64,000 nucleotides of DNA from JAKVCB01 sp963578605. Lineage in GTDB: Bacteria > Planctomycetota > Planctomycetia > Pirellulales > Lacipirellulaceae. The stretch lies in assembly GCA_963578605.1 (NCBI GenBank), contig CAUZEA010000013.1, positions 1 to 64,000 on the forward strand, read 5' to 3'. Numbering within the stretch: the first letter of the stretch is position 1; each line of letters opens with the position of its first letter. A program made the position numbers and the translations under genes. The notes under the pieces are model-generated. The model was given only the letters and a program-made list of their open reading frames with translations. It was not told the origin of the DNA and ran no database searches. Below are positions 35,512 to 44,825 of this stretch, piece after piece.

Positions 35512-38067
35512 TCACTTTGAAACGATACTTTTGACACCACCGGAATTGAGCGCGGCAAAATCAAGCAGTATTTTTGGCACGCTTTTGCTTCCCGGACACA
35601 TCAGGTAGAGGGGTTCCCATTCGGGATTAAATTTGCTTTTGAACCGGCGGAGCCCGGCGAAGTTAAAGAAGTGTTCCCCGTGGCTGAAGAGCGTGTTGCC
35701 AACCCGGTTCCAGAGTGGAGCCAGCGGATGTGATTCAAGCCCTGTCAGCGGTGCCATCCCGAAACTGAAATGCTGGTAACCCTGTTCTTTACCCCAGAGC
35801 AGCAGTTCGCTGAACAGGTAATCCATGATGCCGTTGGGAATCTCGGTGACATGTCGCATCAGGTCGACGGAAAGTTCGATTTTTGGAGCCGCTTGCAACA
35901 CGTTTGCAAAGGCGTAGATTTCTCCATCCTTGACCACCACGGCCATTGGGAAGCGGGCCATATATTCGTCAGTGAAAAATCCGATCGAGAAGCGTTTTTC
36001 GGGCGTATTCTTTTCGCGGAGCCATTCGTCGGAGATGACCCGCAATCGGGGCAAATGCTCCGACACGTTTTCCTGTGGAATGACCTCAAAATGAAATCCA
36101 TTGCGCTCGTAACGATTGCGCGCCTTGCGTTGATCTTTCGACTGGCCCCCGGAGTAGGAGAAGGTTTCGAGTGGAACGCGCGCCAGATCCCCCAGTTTCA
36201 AAGGGGTCAGTCCCAGTTGTAAATAATTGGGAAGCTGTGAGGCAAGAATGTGGTGAAACACCGTACGGCCACCATGCAGGTCGACCATTTCATGATAGTC
36301 CCACAACAGTCCGACATGTTCTTCTGGTGGGCCGACCGGCTCGCCCAGGGCAATCCAGCTGGAGCGTTGCACATCGAACATCACAAAAGCCGAGCGCTGC
36401 TCGTTAAAGAGGAAATATTTGTCCCCCATGAGGGCCAGGTGGGCTTCGGTCGATTCTTGTTTGGCAATGATTTCAGCGGCCAGGTCGAGGTCTTCTTTGT
36501 TGGGTAACTCAAGTTTTGGCCGGGAACTCTTTTGAAATCCCAGGATGGCCAGGACGAGCAGAGTCACCGCCGACGCAAAGGCGGCTCGCATGAAACGGGT
36601 CGCGTCGGAATCGTAGGCAAAATGCCACCAGAGGTCGTGCGAATACTGGACGTGTTTATGCGCGAACCATCCAAGCCAGACCATGGCAATCAAGGCCATG
36701 GAGACACCGGCAAGCCAGGTTGGCGATATGCCTGAATGGAGCAAGGCGCCACGCCGATAAAATTGCTTTCGAGCTGTAATCAGCAGTGCGAGCAGCATCG
36801 CCAGCAAAACCGCTTCCCAGATACTCAGGCCCTTCAGCAGCGATGTCACAATTCCCGCGGCGACCAGCAGCGTGGTCAACAGCCAGGCCGAGTCATAGCG
36901 TCGCACAAGGCCCCGCGATAGAACCAGCAGGATGGTCCCAATAATACTGCCAATCAGATGGGACGATTCAATCACACTCAGGGGCAACAGTTTTTCCAGA
37001 GTTGCAAGATTACTTTTGACGGCGGGTGTAGCGGCTGAAAACATGAGAATTGCCCCACACGCAAATGTCAGGTACCCGATGATGCGAGGTACGAGCGGGC
37101 TGATGTTGTGAACTACGCCGTGGTGAATCTTGCTGACCTGCTCCCGGTGTAAACGCCACTCGTGCCAGATCCATACGAACGTGGCGATGAAAAGGGGCAG
37201 GAAATAATAAATCACGCGGTACAAAATAAGCGCTCCGACAGCCTTAGGATCTGCTGCACCGGGTGCCACAAAAGAGAGGACAGTAAGTTCAAAGACCCCC
37301 AATCCACCAGGTATTTGCGAAAAGGTTGCGACCAGGATTGCCAGCAGGAAACCACTGAGTAAAACCGGGTAGCTGACGTTGAGTTGTTCTGGCAGCAGTA
37401 CCCATAACACCAAACTGACCAACACCAGATCAACCGAAGCGACCACCACCTGCCCGATCGCCAGTTTTAATCCCGGCAACTGGATTGAGCAGTGGCCAAT
37501 GTGAATGGGCTTGCGCCGCACAGCGTTTGCCACCAGGTAAGCGACGAGTATGGACGCAATCGCAACCCCGATCAGGCGATTTGGCAAATGCGCGAAGATG
37601 GCTGCCGGACCGTTGGTGTTGTGACCGCTGACCAGAAAGAAGGCAACCGACGCCATCGCCAGCAGGCCAACCGTGTAGTTGACCATCAGCATCGACACGA
37701 ACCGCAATATTTCGGAAGCCTTCAGGCCCCACGTAGAATAAAGGCGGTAGCGGATCGAAGTCCCGCCGAAAATCGCACCGAAATTGTAGGCGGTCGTGTG
37801 GCCAAGGAACGAAGCCGTAGCGATCTTCCAGAAAGGTAAGGAAAGACCAGCCGCTCGTACCGCCAACCAGTCATATCCGACCAGGCTTAAATAACTGAGT
37901 ACCGTTAAACCGGCGGCCAAAAGTAACGTGTTGGTGGATACCTGCCAGACCGCGTCGCGAATTTCTGTGAAGGTGTAGTGTCGTAATTCACGGCTTAGCA
38001 GGTAGCACACTACGCCAAAGACAATCACGACGAGCAGAGGTGACAGGCTTTTCAGGCGTTGCAACAT
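35512..38067 (-). CDS. mprF: Lysyl-phosphatidylglycerol synthase/flippase MprF
   Basis: MprF transfers an amino acid (usually Lys) from aminoacyl-tRNA to phosphatidylglycerol and flips the product, lowering the negative charge of the membrane and protecting against cationic peptides. The 851-residue product has the two expected parts. Residues about 1-520 are the multi-helix flippase domain (GGLGVFELTVLSF marks the UPF0104 core). Residues about 540-840 are the cytosolic DUF2156 synthase with two GNAT-like folds (EFYAF-like strand EIYAFANV, FSFGMAPLTGLE). Length is normal. A lysine catabolic operon ends 330 bp upstream, but separate transcription is likely. Confidence 0.92.
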   Translation of the reverse strand: MLQRLKSLSPLLVVIVFGVVCYLLSRELRHYTFTEIRDAVWQVSTNTLLLAAGLTVLSYLSLVGYDWLAVRAAGLSLPFWKIATASFLGHTTAYNFGAIFGGTSIRYRLYSTWGLKASEILRFVSMLMVNYTVGLLAMASVAFFLVSGHNTNGPAAIFAHLPNRLIGVAIASILVAYLVANAVRRKPIHIGHCSIQLPGLKLAIGQVVVASVDLVLVSLVLWVLLPEQLNVSYPVLLSGFLLAILVATFSQIPGGLGVFELTVLSFVAPGAADPKAVGALILYRVIYYFLPLFIATFVWIWHEWRLHREQVSKIHHGVVHNISPLVPRIIGYLTFACGAILMFSAATPAVKSNLATLEKLLPLSVIESSHLIGSIIGTILLVLSRGLVRRYDSAWLLTTLLVAAGIVTSLLKGLSIWEAVLLAMLLALLITARKQFYRRGALLHSGISPTWLAGVSMALIAMVWLGWFAHKHVQYSHDLWWHFAYDSDATRFMRAAFASAVTLLVLAILGFQKSSRPKLELPNKEDLDLAAEIIAKQESTEAHLALMGDKYFLFNEQRSAFVMFDVQRSSWIALGEPVGPPEEHVGLLWDYHEMVDLHGGRTVFHHILASQLPNYLQLGLTPLKLGDLARVPLETFSYSGGQSKDQRKARNRYERNGFHFEVIPQENVSEHLPRLRVISDEWLREKNTPEKRFSIGFFTDEYMARFPMAVVVKDGEIYAFANVLQAAPKIELSVDLMRHVTEIPNGIMDYLFSELLLWGKEQGYQHFSFGMAPLTGLESHPLAPLWNRVGNTLFSHGEHFFNFAGLRRFKSKFNPEWEPLYLMCPGSKSVPKILLDFAALNSGGVKSIVSK

Positions 38068-38399
38068 GCTTGTTCTTGGTGGATTGAACCGACGAGTGAG
38101 TTGCCCCGGGCAGGCGTTGTGAGCCGGGCTGAAAATCGCGACAAACTACCAAGGTTATAGGGCCAGAGGTGATACCTTGCCAAGGTATCTTGCTGTTTTG
38201 TCGTCGCCTGCAGAGATTCAGGTCATTTCCCAAAAGTGGCTTTGTGAACCAGCCATGTATCACCGGGCAGGGTGAGTTCAGCGGACTTTTGAAGATTCGC
38301 AGTTCGTCCTGACTGGTACCGGTCAATTTCCGCGACGCGGCTGGGGCCGGCCCCAGGACTGGAGAAAACCCTGCAGTTTTTCCACGAATGGATTGCGCG
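38068..38399. other. Intergenic gap with a 16-bp palindrome and a hairpin
   Basis: No gene is visible. The stretch holds a perfect palindrome CTGGGGCCGGCCCCAG at 38341-38356, about 45 nt past the thiolase stop, and a hairpin GATACCTT-GCC-AAGGTATC near 38170-38188. Neither is followed by a T-tract on the minus strand. They may help end the operon transcript or act as protein-binding sites upstream of mprF. Confidence 0.45.
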
Positions 38400-39536
38400 T
38401 TAGAGAGAATCGATGTAGCGAAAGAGAATCGCCATTCCCTGGCCGCCACCGACGCACAAACTGACAATACCGAGCGTCTCGGGTTGGTTGAGCTGGACAA
38501 GACGATCGTGCAACGTCATGACGAGCCTCAGGCCGCTGGCGCCTAACGGATGGCCAAGCGCGATTGCGCCACCCCACGTGTTGATTCGGTTGGCGGGCAG
38601 GTTGAGCTCCTGGGCCGAGGCGATAACTTGAACGGCGAACGCTTCGTTGATTTCCAGGGCAGCGACATCTGGTGGTCCGATTTGGTTTTGCAAAAATATT
38701 TTTTTGACGGCTGGTACCGGTCCCAGGCCCATGATTTCTGGTGCCACAGGGGCCACGACAGAGTCGACAATCTCCAGTCCATGCGTTACGCCAAGTTGTT
38801 TGGCGGTTTCCATTTCGAGCACCCAACCGCTGGTGGCGCCATCGGTCAGGGGCGAACTGGTGGCAGCGGTGACCACACCCGCTTCGGAAAAAGCCGGAGC
38901 CAGACTGGCCATTTTCTCCCGGTTGACAGGGAATCGGATGAATTCGTCGCGATCGATCAGGTAGGGATGGATTTGGTTGGTGTAATCGCCACGCTCGTAT
39001 GCACGAAAAGCCATTTCGTGGCTGCCCGCAGCGAGGTCTTCTTGTTGAGCCCGGCTGATTTGCGGGAACCGCCGCGCGACTTCTTCGGCCGTATCACCCA
39101 TGGCGATATAGGCATGCGGTGCAATTTCTTCGATCCGCGGCGACGCTGAAAAATTACCCCCGCGGCGGGGAATTCGGCTCATCGACTCAACACCCGCAGT
39201 CAAAAACACCCGACCCCACCCGCAGGAAACCCGGGCGGCGGCCAGGGAGACAGCTTCCAGGCTACTGGCGCAAAGGCGATTAATCGTCATGCCAGGCACA
39301 TCCAAACCGGCCCCCAACGCGGCTACCCTCCCCAGGTTATAACCTTGTTCTCCTTCGGGATAGGCACAACCCAGGATCAGGTCGTCAATTCCATATTCGC
39401 ACCAATCGAGATGCGCGCGGGTCTGAACCTGCAGGAGTGCTACGAGCAGATCATCGGCGCGGACCTCTCGATACGCGCCTTTGAAAGCTCGCCCGAAAGG
39501 TGTTCGTTGTCCGGAGGTAAACAGGGCTCGATTCAC
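38400..39536 (-). CDS. Thiolase (acetyl-CoA acyltransferase)
   Basis: A 378-residue thiolase. Cys89 in NRLCASSLEAV is the acyl-accepting nucleophile, INEAFAVQ and GGAIALGHPLGASG hold the active-site His, and CVGGGQGMA holds the second catalytic Cys. All are intact, so it should be active. Last gene of the lysine operon. In the proposed pathway it cleaves 6-acetamido-3-oxohexanoyl-CoA with CoA to acetyl-CoA and 4-acetamidobutyryl-CoA. It could also act on ordinary 3-oxoacyl-CoA. The Bacillus yod operon, as I recall it, has no thiolase, so this makes the set here more complete. Confidence 0.92.
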   Translation of the reverse strand: MNRALFTSGQRTPFGRAFKGAYREVRADDLLVALLQVQTRAHLDWCEYGIDDLILGCAYPEGEQGYNLGRVAALGAGLDVPGMTINRLCASSLEAVSLAAARVSCGWGRVFLTAGVESMSRIPRRGGNFSASPRIEEIAPHAYIAMGDTAEEVARRFPQISRAQQEDLAAGSHEMAFRAYERGDYTNQIHPYLIDRDEFIRFPVNREKMASLAPAFSEAGVVTAATSSPLTDGATSGWVLEMETAKQLGVTHGLEIVDSVVAPVAPEIMGLGPVPAVKKIFLQNQIGPPDVAALEINEAFAVQVIASAQELNLPANRINTWGGAIALGHPLGASGLRLVMTLHDRLVQLNQPETLGIVSLCVGGGQGMAILFRYIDSL

Positions 39537-39566
39537 GAATGCGTTCTTATTGAGTGGTGTGGGACA

Positions 39567-40217
39567 TCAGGGTTCAAGCAACGTCTCTTCAAGACCCAGC
39601 TCCCCGGGTGTTACGTCGGGGGCAAGCTTTTCGATGCGAAACTTTCCACCGGTTGGGATGAAGATGCCCAGGTTGGTGACGACCGCATCGACAACGTTCA
39701 TGCCAGTCAGCGGCAAGTCACATTGTTGCATCAGTTTGCAAACACCGTTCTTGGAGAAATGCCCGAGCATCACAATAACTTGTTTGGCACCGTTGACCAG
39801 GTCCATGGCACCACCCATCCCGGCCACTTTTTTCCCTGGAATCATCCAGTTTGCAAGATTTCCTGCCACATCAACCTGCATTCCACCCAGGACACAGTAA
39901 TCGATGTGACCACCGCGGATAATTCCGAAGCTGAGCGCACTGTCAAAGTAACTTACCCCTGGTTGAACCGAGATGGTTTCTTTGCCGGCATTGATCAAGG
40001 TCGCCGAAACCGTTTCGCGGGTTGGTCGACCTTTGACCCCCAGCACACCATTTTCTGAATGAATGAAAACACCTTTCTGGTCAGGCATACGTTGGGCAAT
40101 CAAGGTAGGCATTCCAATGCCCAGATTAAGGCTGCAACCATCGGTGAGCATGGCGATGATCTCGTCAGCCATCTCGGTTTTCGACCAACCGGCAGGAGGT
40201 GATTGGGGGGCGCTCAC
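39567..40217 (-). CDS. 3-oxoacid CoA-transferase, subunit B
   Basis: A 216-residue beta subunit of a SCOT/AtoA-type CoA-transferase, homologous to Bacillus YodR. Catalytic Glu55 lies in HSENGVLGVKG, with LNLGIGMPTLIA before it and GGAMDLVNGAKQV after. It works with the A subunit at 41684-42391, from which it is separated by the aminomutase gene, an unusual split. Proposed role: activation of a 3-oxo acid such as 6-acetamido-3-oxohexanoate with CoA taken from acetyl-CoA or succinyl-CoA. The next gene, thiolase, begins 30 nt downstream. Confidence 0.92.
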   Translation of the reverse strand: MSAPQSPPAGWSKTEMADEIIAMLTDGCSLNLGIGMPTLIAQRMPDQKGVFIHSENGVLGVKGRPTRETVSATLINAGKETISVQPGVSYFDSALSFGIIRGGHIDYCVLGGMQVDVAGNLANWMIPGKKVAGMGGAMDLVNGAKQVIVMLGHFSKNGVCKLMQQCDLPLTGMNVVDAVVTNLGIFIPTGGKFRIEKLAPDVTPGELGLEETLLEP

Positions 40218-40241
40218 GAGTGGCAGTTCCTGGTGGCTTGC

Positions 40242-41648
40242 TTATTTCAGTTGGTGTACACCAATTTCGAGGCGTTTCGAAATCTTCTCGCGATGTTCCC
40301 TTGTCAGCGATGGGTCAACGATTGCGACGGCGTCGCGAATCATTGCTTCGCAGGCAGCTTGATCAGCCCACCGCTGTTGAGCTTCTGCCGAGAGTCGGTG
40401 GATTGGATCAAAGTAAAGGAAGAGTTCGCCTGGTTTTACGTTGGGTGCCCGCCACACCGAGATGCCATTCTCCTCGTTGTAGTATTCGTAGGATGCTACA
40501 TTCCGTTTGCCTCCCCCACCCGGTGCATCGCAAACGAACGTGGGGACGTTGAATCCAGCCGTCACTCCGCGCACCTTTTTTTCCAGCTCCACACCCTCTC
40601 GGATGGTGGTCCTCAGATGTTCACAGCCGGGGACCATGTCGTGGATGTAGACATAGTAGGACTGGATATTCATGGTCGAGAGTTTCTTGGTAAGCATGAC
40701 CATCGTATGCTCGCAGTTATTCACCCCCTCCTGCAGCACTGCCTGGTTGCGAACAATCACGTGCTCGGCAAACAGTCGCTCCATGGCATCGGCACTCCAT
40801 TGAGTGATTTCCTGGGGCGATGAAAAATGGGTATGAATGAACACTTGTTTGCCTTGGGCATGTCCTTGTTTGTGGACATTGAGGAATGCTTCCGTCCATT
40901 TTTTGTCCCGGAGAATCTTCATCGGCAAGACGGCAATTCCTTTGGTTGCATAGCGTAAGCGGCGAATGTGAGGAATTGCCAGGAGCGACTCGCCGATGTA
41001 GGTGACGTGTCGGGCTGTCATGTTAAACGCGTCACCCCCGGAAATAACTACGTCTTCGATCTGCGGATTGTTGCGGAGATATTCAAACGCTTCTTCCCAG
41101 CGTTCGGTATTCGCTCCATACGTCTCTTTCTCAACCGTCTCGGTGGAGCCACCAATGATTCGGCTGCGCGTGCAATACGAGCAATAAACGGGACAAGTGG
41201 TGAGGGGCAGGAACAAGACCTTGTCCGGATAGCGGTGAGTTAACATCGGGACCGGAGCATCGACGTCTTCGCTGAGAGAATCGGCGAGGTAATACGGATG
41301 ATCCGGCAACATTTGCGACGCGATCGGCAGGAATTGTTTGCGCAACGGATCGTCGATCGGATTATCCCAATCGATCAGGGCCAATATATAAGGTGTGATG
41401 CGAATATTCATGGGGGCAATATGCAGCGCGGCCTCGATATCCTGAAGCAAATCCTGACTGATCCGATTGCCAAGTGCTTCCTGGACCTTCTTCAAATTGC
41501 GCACCGAATTTTTGCCTTGCCACAGATGGTCCCCGAACTGGTCACGGGAGATGTCACGCCAGGCAGGTATTTGCCGCCAGAACTCATCATCCCGAAACTG
41601 GCGATGTTCAAATACTTCCGAATTTGCATTAGGAGTGGGTGGGATCAT
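40242..41648 (-). CDS. kamA: L-lysine 2,3-aminomutase (radical SAM)
   Basis: KamA turns L-lysine into L-beta-lysine using a 4Fe-4S cluster, SAM and PLP. In the 468-residue product the radical SAM cysteines are Cys152, Cys156 and Cys159 (CPVYCSYC). The PLP lysine is Lys381 in DAPGGGGK. Asp337 (HDMVPG) and Asp374 (CDAPGG) match the two Asp residues that hold the substrate side-chain amino group in the clostridial enzyme, supporting lysine rather than glutamate as substrate. The C-terminal region is long, unlike EpmB. It is the fifth gene of the operon, between the two CoA-transferase subunits. Confidence 0.93.
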   Translation of the reverse strand: MIPPTPNANSEVFEHRQFRDDEFWRQIPAWRDISRDQFGDHLWQGKNSVRNLKKVQEALGNRISQDLLQDIEAALHIAPMNIRITPYILALIDWDNPIDDPLRKQFLPIASQMLPDHPYYLADSLSEDVDAPVPMLTHRYPDKVLFLPLTTCPVYCSYCTRSRIIGGSTETVEKETYGANTERWEEAFEYLRNNPQIEDVVISGGDAFNMTARHVTYIGESLLAIPHIRRLRYATKGIAVLPMKILRDKKWTEAFLNVHKQGHAQGKQVFIHTHFSSPQEITQWSADAMERLFAEHVIVRNQAVLQEGVNNCEHTMVMLTKKLSTMNIQSYYVYIHDMVPGCEHLRTTIREGVELEKKVRGVTAGFNVPTFVCDAPGGGGKRNVASYEYYNEENGISVWRAPNVKPGELFLYFDPIHRLSAEAQQRWADQAACEAMIRDAVAIVDPSLTREHREKISKRLEIGVHQLK

Positions 41649-41683
41649 AGCAACGTGTTTGATTCGATGAAGGGCTGAGAGGG

Positions 41684-42391
41684 TTATTGATCAGCATCGG
41701 CATATACAGGGATCTCAATGGAGTTTTGATAGTTCGATCCTTGATAAATACGGTGTACAAAAATCCCCGGCAGGTGTACATCTTCACCGGGAATCTCGCC
41801 CAGTTCCACCAACTGTTCAACTTCGACAATCGCGGTTTTTGCAGCCATGGCCATCAGCGGTGAAAAATTCCGAGCGGCTTCTTTGAACCAGAGATTGCCA
41901 TAGGTATCCCCTTTTTCGGCTTTGATAATCGCAAATTCTGCCGTTAGCGGGAATTCCAGCAAACAGGGTCGATCGAATTGGCGCACTTCCTTACCCTCGG
42001 CGACCAATGTACCAGCCCCTGTGGGTGTATAAAACGCGCGAATGCCCATGCCGGCGGCACGGATCCGTTCCGAGAATGTTCCCTGCGGAACAAGGTCCAC
42101 TTTGACCTCGCCGGAAAGCATTTGCTGTTCTAAATCGGGATTGCCACCTACATAGGAGCAGGTCGCTTCAGAGATTTGACGGTTTTTGAGGAGTACCGCC
42201 AGGCCACGCCCCGAATTGCCGATATTATTCGAAATGGCATGGATGTTCTTGATACCCAAGCGGGCAATTTCGGAAATGCTGTTTTCGGGGATCCCACACA
42301 GACCGAAACCGCCACTCATCAATGTGACACCATTAGACAAATCGAACAGTGCTCCCGCGGCATCGGGAAAGACTTTTGGAGTGTGGGACAT
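41684..42391 (-). CDS. 3-oxoacid CoA-transferase, subunit A
   Basis: A 235-residue alpha subunit of a SCOT-type CoA-transferase, homologous to Bacillus YodS. SGGFGLCGIPENSI near the N-terminus is the family signature for the CoA-binding loop, followed by NPDLEQQMLSGEV and VPQGTFSERIRAAG. It pairs with the B subunit at 39567-40217. It begins 10 nt after the class III aminotransferase stop. Substrate assignment to an acetamido-oxo acid comes from operon context only; acetoacetate is the usual substrate of the family. Confidence 0.92.
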   Translation of the reverse strand: MSHTPKVFPDAAGALFDLSNGVTLMSGGFGLCGIPENSISEIARLGIKNIHAISNNIGNSGRGLAVLLKNRQISEATCSYVGGNPDLEQQMLSGEVKVDLVPQGTFSERIRAAGMGIRAFYTPTGAGTLVAEGKEVRQFDRPCLLEFPLTAEFAIIKAEKGDTYGNLWFKEAARNFSPLMAMAAKTAIVEVEQLVELGEIPGEDVHLPGIFVHRIYQGSNYQNSIEIPVYADADQ

Positions 42392-42401
42392 AATGTGGAT
42401 T

Positions 42402-43616
42402 CTAACCGATTGCAGTACTGGTTTCGTAGAACAAATCTTTCAGCACATCCAGCGCTGCCACGAGCCGCGCAGGTTGTGAGATCAAGGGTGGGGCTAAAAT
42501 GATCGTGTCGTTCTTGCTGTGAAGGTGGAGACCTTTTTCAAAACATTGTTCCCAACTTGGGGCAGGGTGGGTGGCCATGTCAATTGCTGCTAACAGGCCG
42601 CGGCAGCGTACCTGGCTTACCAGTTCCAATGATCCAAAATCATTCATTGTGTGCTCAAACACGGCCTCCAAGTCTGCTTTGTTTGCTTGAAAAGAGGAAT
42701 CGGATAACTGCTCGAGCACCCCGTTCAACGCTGCCAGGCCCAGGGGGTGGGCGTAACTGGTCAACCCGCACGCCATGATTTCATTGTCGTAAAAATTGAC
42801 GACACGCGGCCCGGTCCAAACCGCTCCAAATGGTACGTATCCTCCTGCAATGCCCTTCGACATGCAGACAAAATCGGGTTGGAGGCCGAATTCCTGAAAC
42901 GCAAAATCGGGACCCGTTCGGCCAAAACCACAGAGTACCTCGTCGACAATCAAGAGGAGTTGAAACTCTTTGCACATCGCTTGTACCTGGTCAAACCACC
43001 GCTGGCTGGGTACCACCACCCCGTTCGTCCCACTGATTGGTTCGAGAATGATGGCTGCAATCTTTTCAGGCCCGGTGTCGGACACGATCTGCCTGGTTTG
43101 TCTTAAATCGGGATCGTCGGCCGGTTCCGGGATCCGCACGGTTTGACTGTCGACCGTGAAATGTGGCTCGTTGCGCCAATCGCCCGTAACAGACAAGGCA
43201 CCCAGGGAGGCCCCGTGATAGCTTTTTCGCCGTGCCAGGATCATCGTGCGCCCGCTCGACTGTCGAGCCATTTTCAGCGCGTTCTCGACCGATTCGGAGC
43301 CGCTCACCGTGTAGAATATTTTTCCACCAGGTAATCTCAAACGCTCGATCAAGCGATCGGAAACGGCACGTTTCAAGGCAAAGGTCGCTTTGGGTGAAGC
43401 GACCGGCATGTGGTCCAGTTGACTGTGAATTCGCGCGCGAATGATCGTGTTGCTATGGCCGAAGTTGGTTTGAAAACTGGTGGAGATGAAATCATAGATG
43501 CGTCGCCCATCGGCGAGCACAAATTCATCCTGCTCCGCACTTTCAACCGGAAAGGGTGCGGAACTCGGTTGGTGGCTCCAGGTGAAATAAAACGGCTGTT
43601 TATTCATGACAGTCAA
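42402..43616 (-). CDS. Class III aminotransferase (N6-acetyl-beta-lysine transaminase candidate)
   Basis: A 404-residue omega-aminotransferase, homologous to YodT of the Bacillus kamA operon. Phosphate-binding SGSESVENALKMAR, Asp225 (VDEVLCGFGRTG) and PLP Lys254 (MSKGIAGGY) are intact. In the proposed pathway it removes the 3-amino group of N6-acetyl-beta-lysine to give 6-acetamido-3-oxohexanoate, the reaction of EC 2.6.1.65. It could instead use GABA or another omega-amino acid. It is followed closely by the CoA-transferase A gene. Confidence 0.9.
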   Translation of the reverse strand: MTVMNKQPFYFTWSHQPSSAPFPVESAEQDEFVLADGRRIYDFISTSFQTNFGHSNTIIRARIHSQLDHMPVASPKATFALKRAVSDRLIERLRLPGGKIFYTVSGSESVENALKMARQSSGRTMILARRKSYHGASLGALSVTGDWRNEPHFTVDSQTVRIPEPADDPDLRQTRQIVSDTGPEKIAAIILEPISGTNGVVVPSQRWFDQVQAMCKEFQLLLIVDEVLCGFGRTGPDFAFQEFGLQPDFVCMSKGIAGGYVPFGAVWTGPRVVNFYDNEIMACGLTSYAHPLGLAALNGVLEQLSDSSFQANKADLEAVFEHTMNDFGSLELVSQVRCRGLLAAIDMATHPAPSWEQCFEKGLHLHSKNDTIILAPPLISQPARLVAALDVLKDLFYETSTAIG

Positions 43617-43736
43617 TCTTAAGTTTGTTCAAACCATTCGTTTACATCAAATATGTGGCAGACACCCCTGCCTGCGAAGTCCAACAGCCCGTCTATCTGG
43701 ATTCAAATTGTGGTTCGAGGATTCAACACGACAGGT

Positions 43737-44816
43737 TCATGCCGGGGTGAGTTGGAACGTATGTTGTTTGAAATTCGGGTCATATTCGGGATCACCGCGC
43801 CACATTTCAACCCGTCCTGTTTTCAAGTTTCCGACCGCACCACCACAGGTGATTGCAGGATCCTGGGAATTGGCTTGATAGTTGGAGCAAATGGAACGGG
43901 GATAGTTTTCATGATCGTTGAGTAATTGGTAAACGTCCTCAAACGTGCGGGCAGCGCCGATTTTCTGCTCCAGTAATTTATATCGGACATGCGAAGTAGA
44001 ATTCTGAGACATCGTGTGCTCACGCAGTACCGTCTGTTCACCTAAACAATGATTGGTGTGAAACAAGAATCCTTCTTCGGCGGTCGACAGGAAATCGACC
44101 CTTTCGCTGAGACCAGGTATGACTTCCCACATTTCGGCCTGTGTTGCTGAGGCCAGCAGGTAATTATGACCGGACGTCACTTTTGCCATCGTCAAAAGTC
44201 GAGTCATTTCTTCGTGGGTCCGAAAGCATAACGACTTTCGTACAACAACTGGCCACATGACACCGGCAACTGCCCCATTGGTGTTGATGTTGTTCACACC
44301 GACCATGGTGCCGAAGGGGGAATAACCCATCATGCCAACGCAGCCAACGAGGCTGAAGATAACCGTCGATGCATCCGATTGCGCAACGGGAACCGTCAGG
44401 CAGCAAACATAGTTTTTGGCCGACCCGTGCATATCCCAGGTTTGTCCGGCAATGGGACCGGAGTCGCGATTGATAAAGACTGCCGAGCATCCTTCGTCGG
44501 GTAGTTGAATATCGCGAAAATCGGTGTAGTTATTGAGCAGCACAATTTGTTCGGGCGACAATCCCGAGCCCTCGGAAATGCCCTTCAGCTCGTCAATTAA
44601 TTCAGGGGCGAATTGTTTTGTAGCAGACCATTGTTCGCCAGCGAGGGACTGAATGTGAGCAGGTGACAAGGCAGGGTTCTTTTCGCGCATCAGCCCAAAG
44701 CGAATCTCGACCAGCTCCTCGATGCCGAGTCGGTACGATTCCCCATGCATCCGACCCCATTCAAGGGGATGCTGGCCAGAGGGGTACTCAAGGATGGGAA
44801 AATTCTGGTCGGTCAT
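43737..44816 (-). CDS. C45-family Ntn hydrolase (acyltransferase/amidohydrolase)
   Basis: A 359-residue protein of the acyl-CoA:6-aminopenicillanate acyltransferase (peptidase C45) family. These Ntn hydrolases usually mature by self-cleavage before an internal Cys, which then acts as nucleophile. Here it is Cys110 (DEGCSAVF), followed by the typical GQTWDMHG. Members hydrolyse or form linear amide bonds. In this operon it occupies the place that a deacetylase (YodQ) has in Bacillus, so I propose it removes the acetyl group from 4-acetamidobutyrate to give GABA. That is inference. It starts 9 nt after the fusion-protein gene and precedes the aminotransferase by 120 nt. Confidence 0.85.
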   Translation of the reverse strand: MTDQNFPILEYPSGQHPLEWGRMHGESYRLGIEELVEIRFGLMREKNPALSPAHIQSLAGEQWSATKQFAPELIDELKGISEGSGLSPEQIVLLNNYTDFRDIQLPDEGCSAVFINRDSGPIAGQTWDMHGSAKNYVCCLTVPVAQSDASTVIFSLVGCVGMMGYSPFGTMVGVNNINTNGAVAGVMWPVVVRKSLCFRTHEEMTRLLTMAKVTSGHNYLLASATQAEMWEVIPGLSERVDFLSTAEEGFLFHTNHCLGEQTVLREHTMSQNSTSHVRYKLLEQKIGAARTFEDVYQLLNDHENYPRSICSNYQANSQDPAITCGGAVGNLKTGRVEMWRGDPEYDPNFKQHTFQLTPA

Positions 44817-44825
44817 GGATCAGGC

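Noticed and set aside
35512..38067. MprF as part of the lysine operon
   Set aside because: It uses lysyl-tRNA, so the theme is tempting, but a 330-bp gap with a palindrome separates it and it is not needed for the pathway.
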